Shown piece after piece: positions 6,220-7,293 of a stretch of 7,293 nt of DNA (position 1 is the first letter of the stretch; every line of letters begins with the position of its first letter). The stretch comes from Methanosarcinaceae archaeon (GTDB lineage Archaea; Halobacteriota; Methanosarcinia; Methanosarcinales; Methanosarcinaceae). The position numbers and the translations under genes are program-made. The stretch is from contig JAFGOO010000196.1 of NCBI GenBank assembly GCA_016926455.1, forward strand, positions 1-7,293. The letters run 5' to 3'. The notes beneath the pieces were generated by a model. That model ran no database searches, was not told where the DNA came from, and saw nothing but the letters and a program-made list of their open reading frames with translations.

Positions 6220-6225
6220 CTCCAG
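6220..6225 (-). promoter_or_regulatory. Ribosome binding site of thiC
   Basis: On the minus strand CTGGAG lies 5 nt before the ATG at 6214. It fixes the thiC start, since the protein begins close to the expected family N-terminus. Confidence 0.65.
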
Positions 6226-6276
6226 TTGTATCTTGGACCTATAAGATTCCTATGTTGCAAATTACAGCATCAGTGC

Positions 6277-6288
6277 ATATATATTATA
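6277..6288 (-). promoter_or_regulatory. TATA box of thiC
   Basis: On the minus strand the sequence reads TATAATATATAT. A start point about 25 nt downstream (near 6253) gives a leader of roughly 40 nt, too short for a TPP riboswitch. No thi-box sequence (CTGAGA and partners) is visible in this leader. Confidence 0.55.
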
Positions 6289-6400
6289 CGCAGGAATCAC
6301 TAATATTTCAGGAGGCTATCAAATTCAGTAGTTTGCTAATTTTCCTTCCTTTTTGTTCTTACCGTTATCAATCTACCTCAAACACTCAACTACCAGCTGA

Positions 6401-6562
6401 ACCCTTAACTTTCTTCTAAGCCATTACTTAACAAACAGGATAAATCTAGAAAATCTGAACTTGTTCTCATCAATGGTTGATGGACCTAGTTTTATGATTA
6501 TAAAATATTTATTCTGCAGGAAGAGCCATGCATTTCTGAACAGGAATGATACCAAAGCAAAA
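6401..6562 (+). pseudogene. Open frame that may be the 5' exon interrupted by the group II intron
   Basis: The frame is open from 6401 (in-frame stop at 6398-6400) and reads through ATG 6473 straight to the intron's first base at 6563, 54 codons in all. The ATG-started part (30 codons) contains MVDGPSFMIIKYLFCRKSHAF. No domain is recognised. If the intron has a 3' end outside the window followed by the continuation of this frame, this is a host gene split by the intron. Otherwise it is chance coding in AT-rich DNA; there is no clear ribosome binding site before ATG 6473. Confidence 0.3.
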
Positions 6563-7293
6563 GTGCGACAAGAAGTTACAATATGAATTGCATAATAGCT
6601 ATTCCTTCCATTCGGGATAATCCTACTATGACATGCATTAATGGTAACGTCAGTGTATGAAGCTCATAAGACAATATGGAGAAATTTGAAAGTCTAATTC
6701 AATTAATCTGTTAGGATAAGAATACTAAGAAGAAACGAAAGTTGAATCATCACAAGAATCGTTAACTTCAACAAGCGAAATTAGAATGACACGCTTGAAC
6801 CAAAAGGTATAGAATCAGACCATTACAGCTCTCTTCATGTAATGGGAAATGGACAAATGATTCTCGGTTTATAGATGGCTTCTAAGGTGTTCACAATTAT
6901 TCATGTTATAGAACTTGGTAAGCCCTTTATGGTCCCCTTCAGGGTAGGAATTCCGTAAGGTTGACCGAAGTCACAGAGGGTAGAGGAAGGAGTAAAAAGC
7001 GAATGACACTTTGTAATCAATTATACAGGGTTCAAAATTTGCCCAAATTCGAAAGAATTCAGACTTACTCCATGGTATCAAAACGTAAGAATGAAGGTAT
7101 AACCTATGGGTGTAAGTCATTCAAATACGATGATTGAAAAAGCAGAAAGAATAGCTGTAGACCTTTTATGGAATAAATATCACCTAGTAACTGGCTACAA
7201 GACTACAAACGCTGAGCCAATCAACGAGAAGCTTACAAACAAACAACTGAAAGACCGATGGAACAACATCGATTGGAAAGTAGTTGAAACACA
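6563..7293 (+). mobile_element. Group II intron, 5' part (cut by window edge)
   Basis: GTGCGAC at 6563-6569 matches the group II intron 5' consensus GUGYG. About 350 nt later come strings typical of the 3' half of domain I: GAACTTGGTAAGCCC (6911-6925), then GGTTGACCGAAGTCAC (6959-6974), then AGAGGGTAGAGGAAGGAG. Local helices are visible, for example CAAGCG (6772-6777) with CGCTTG (6792-6797). A reverse-transcriptase/maturase frame begins at 7106, 543 nt after the proposed 5' end, as expected for an ORF in domain IV. Domains V and VI and the 3' splice site are outside the window, so mobility and splicing cannot be judged. The layout resembles chloroplast-like (CL) class introns known in Methanosarcina. 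Confidence 0.85.
7106..7293 (+). CDS. ltrA: Group II intron reverse transcriptase/maturase, N-terminus
   Basis: Sixty-two codons are present before the window ends. The segment KDRWNNIDWKVVET matches the N-terminal (RVT_N) region of group II intron-encoded proteins, whose pattern is roughly W..I.W..VE..V..LQ.RI.kA. The reverse transcriptase, maturase (X) and any endonuclease domains would lie beyond the right edge; complete proteins are about 420-600 residues. ATG 7106 is fixed by an in-frame stop at 7100-7102, and a GAAGGT ribosome binding site sits 7 nt upstream (7093-7098). It is encoded inside the intron RNA and its product would assist splicing and retrohoming of that intron. The symbol is used generically. 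Confidence 0.82.
   Translation, partial: MGVSHSNTMIEKAERIAVDLLWNKYHLVTGYKTTNAEPINEKLTNKQLKDRWNNIDWKVVET

Noticed and set aside
6215..6300. TPP riboswitch upstream of thiC
   Set aside because: The leader predicted from the TATA box is about 40 nt and the conserved thi-box strings are absent.
6021..6419. 132-residue plus-strand ORF across the thiC start
   Set aside because: Mostly antisense to thiC; the remainder covers the thiC promoter.
7021..7050. GGGTTCAAAATTT string resembling a tRNA T-arm
   Set aside because: No matching acceptor or anticodon arms around it; it lies within the group II intron RNA.
1..7293. CRISPR array
   Set aside because: No regularly repeated 25-37 bp units with unique spacers; the only periodic repeats (365-426) are short and diverged.

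Overview
The window looks like a piece of a methanogenic archaeon chromosome, most likely Methanosarcinales (Methanosarcina, Methanolobus or Methanococcoides type). The evidence is a homoaconitase/isopropylmalate-isomerase small subunit of the methanogen type, a short archaeal/anaerobe-type ThiC, AT-rich intergenic DNA with TATA-like boxes, and GGTG/GAGG-type ribosome binding sites. The genus is inferred from protein character, not measured.

Layout. Positions 1-190 hold an internally deleted remnant of an IS200/IS605-type tnpB ending in a typical right-end hairpin. Positions 190-830 are AT-rich and gene-poor, and contain three roughly 16-bp direct repeats at 22-24 bp spacing that resemble the end of an IS21-type element. 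Positions 840-1294 encode three consecutive tiny cysteine-rich (zinc-ribbon-like) proteins of 39-49 residues, with a weaker fourth ORF to 1418. Positions 1563-4811 are the conserved core on the plus strand: a SAM-dependent methyltransferase-like protein, a 63-bp palindromic element, hacB/leuD, an unrecognised cysteine-rich protein of 288 residues, and a HhH plus RNase H-like (YprB-type) exonuclease. thiC lies convergently on the minus strand at 4934-6214. From 6563 to the right edge is the 5' part of a group II intron, with the first 62 codons of its reverse transcriptase/maturase starting at 7106.

How the genes relate. HacB would act in 2-oxoacid chain elongation (coenzyme B biosynthesis, or leucine if bifunctional), and ThiC in thiamin pyrimidine synthesis. 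The 288-residue protein and the exonuclease follow hacB closely and probably form a transcription unit with it; no metabolic link between them is visible. A housekeeping block is therefore flanked on both sides by mobile-element material: TnpB and IS21-like relics on the left, a group II intron on the right.

Most worth a second look: the cluster of tiny zinc-ribbon genes, the 63-bp palindrome between the methyltransferase gene and hacB (it resembles the TnpB right-end hairpin at 161-180), the 12-codon ORF that overlaps both hacB and the next gene by ATGA, and the group II intron together with the reading frame it appears to interrupt.
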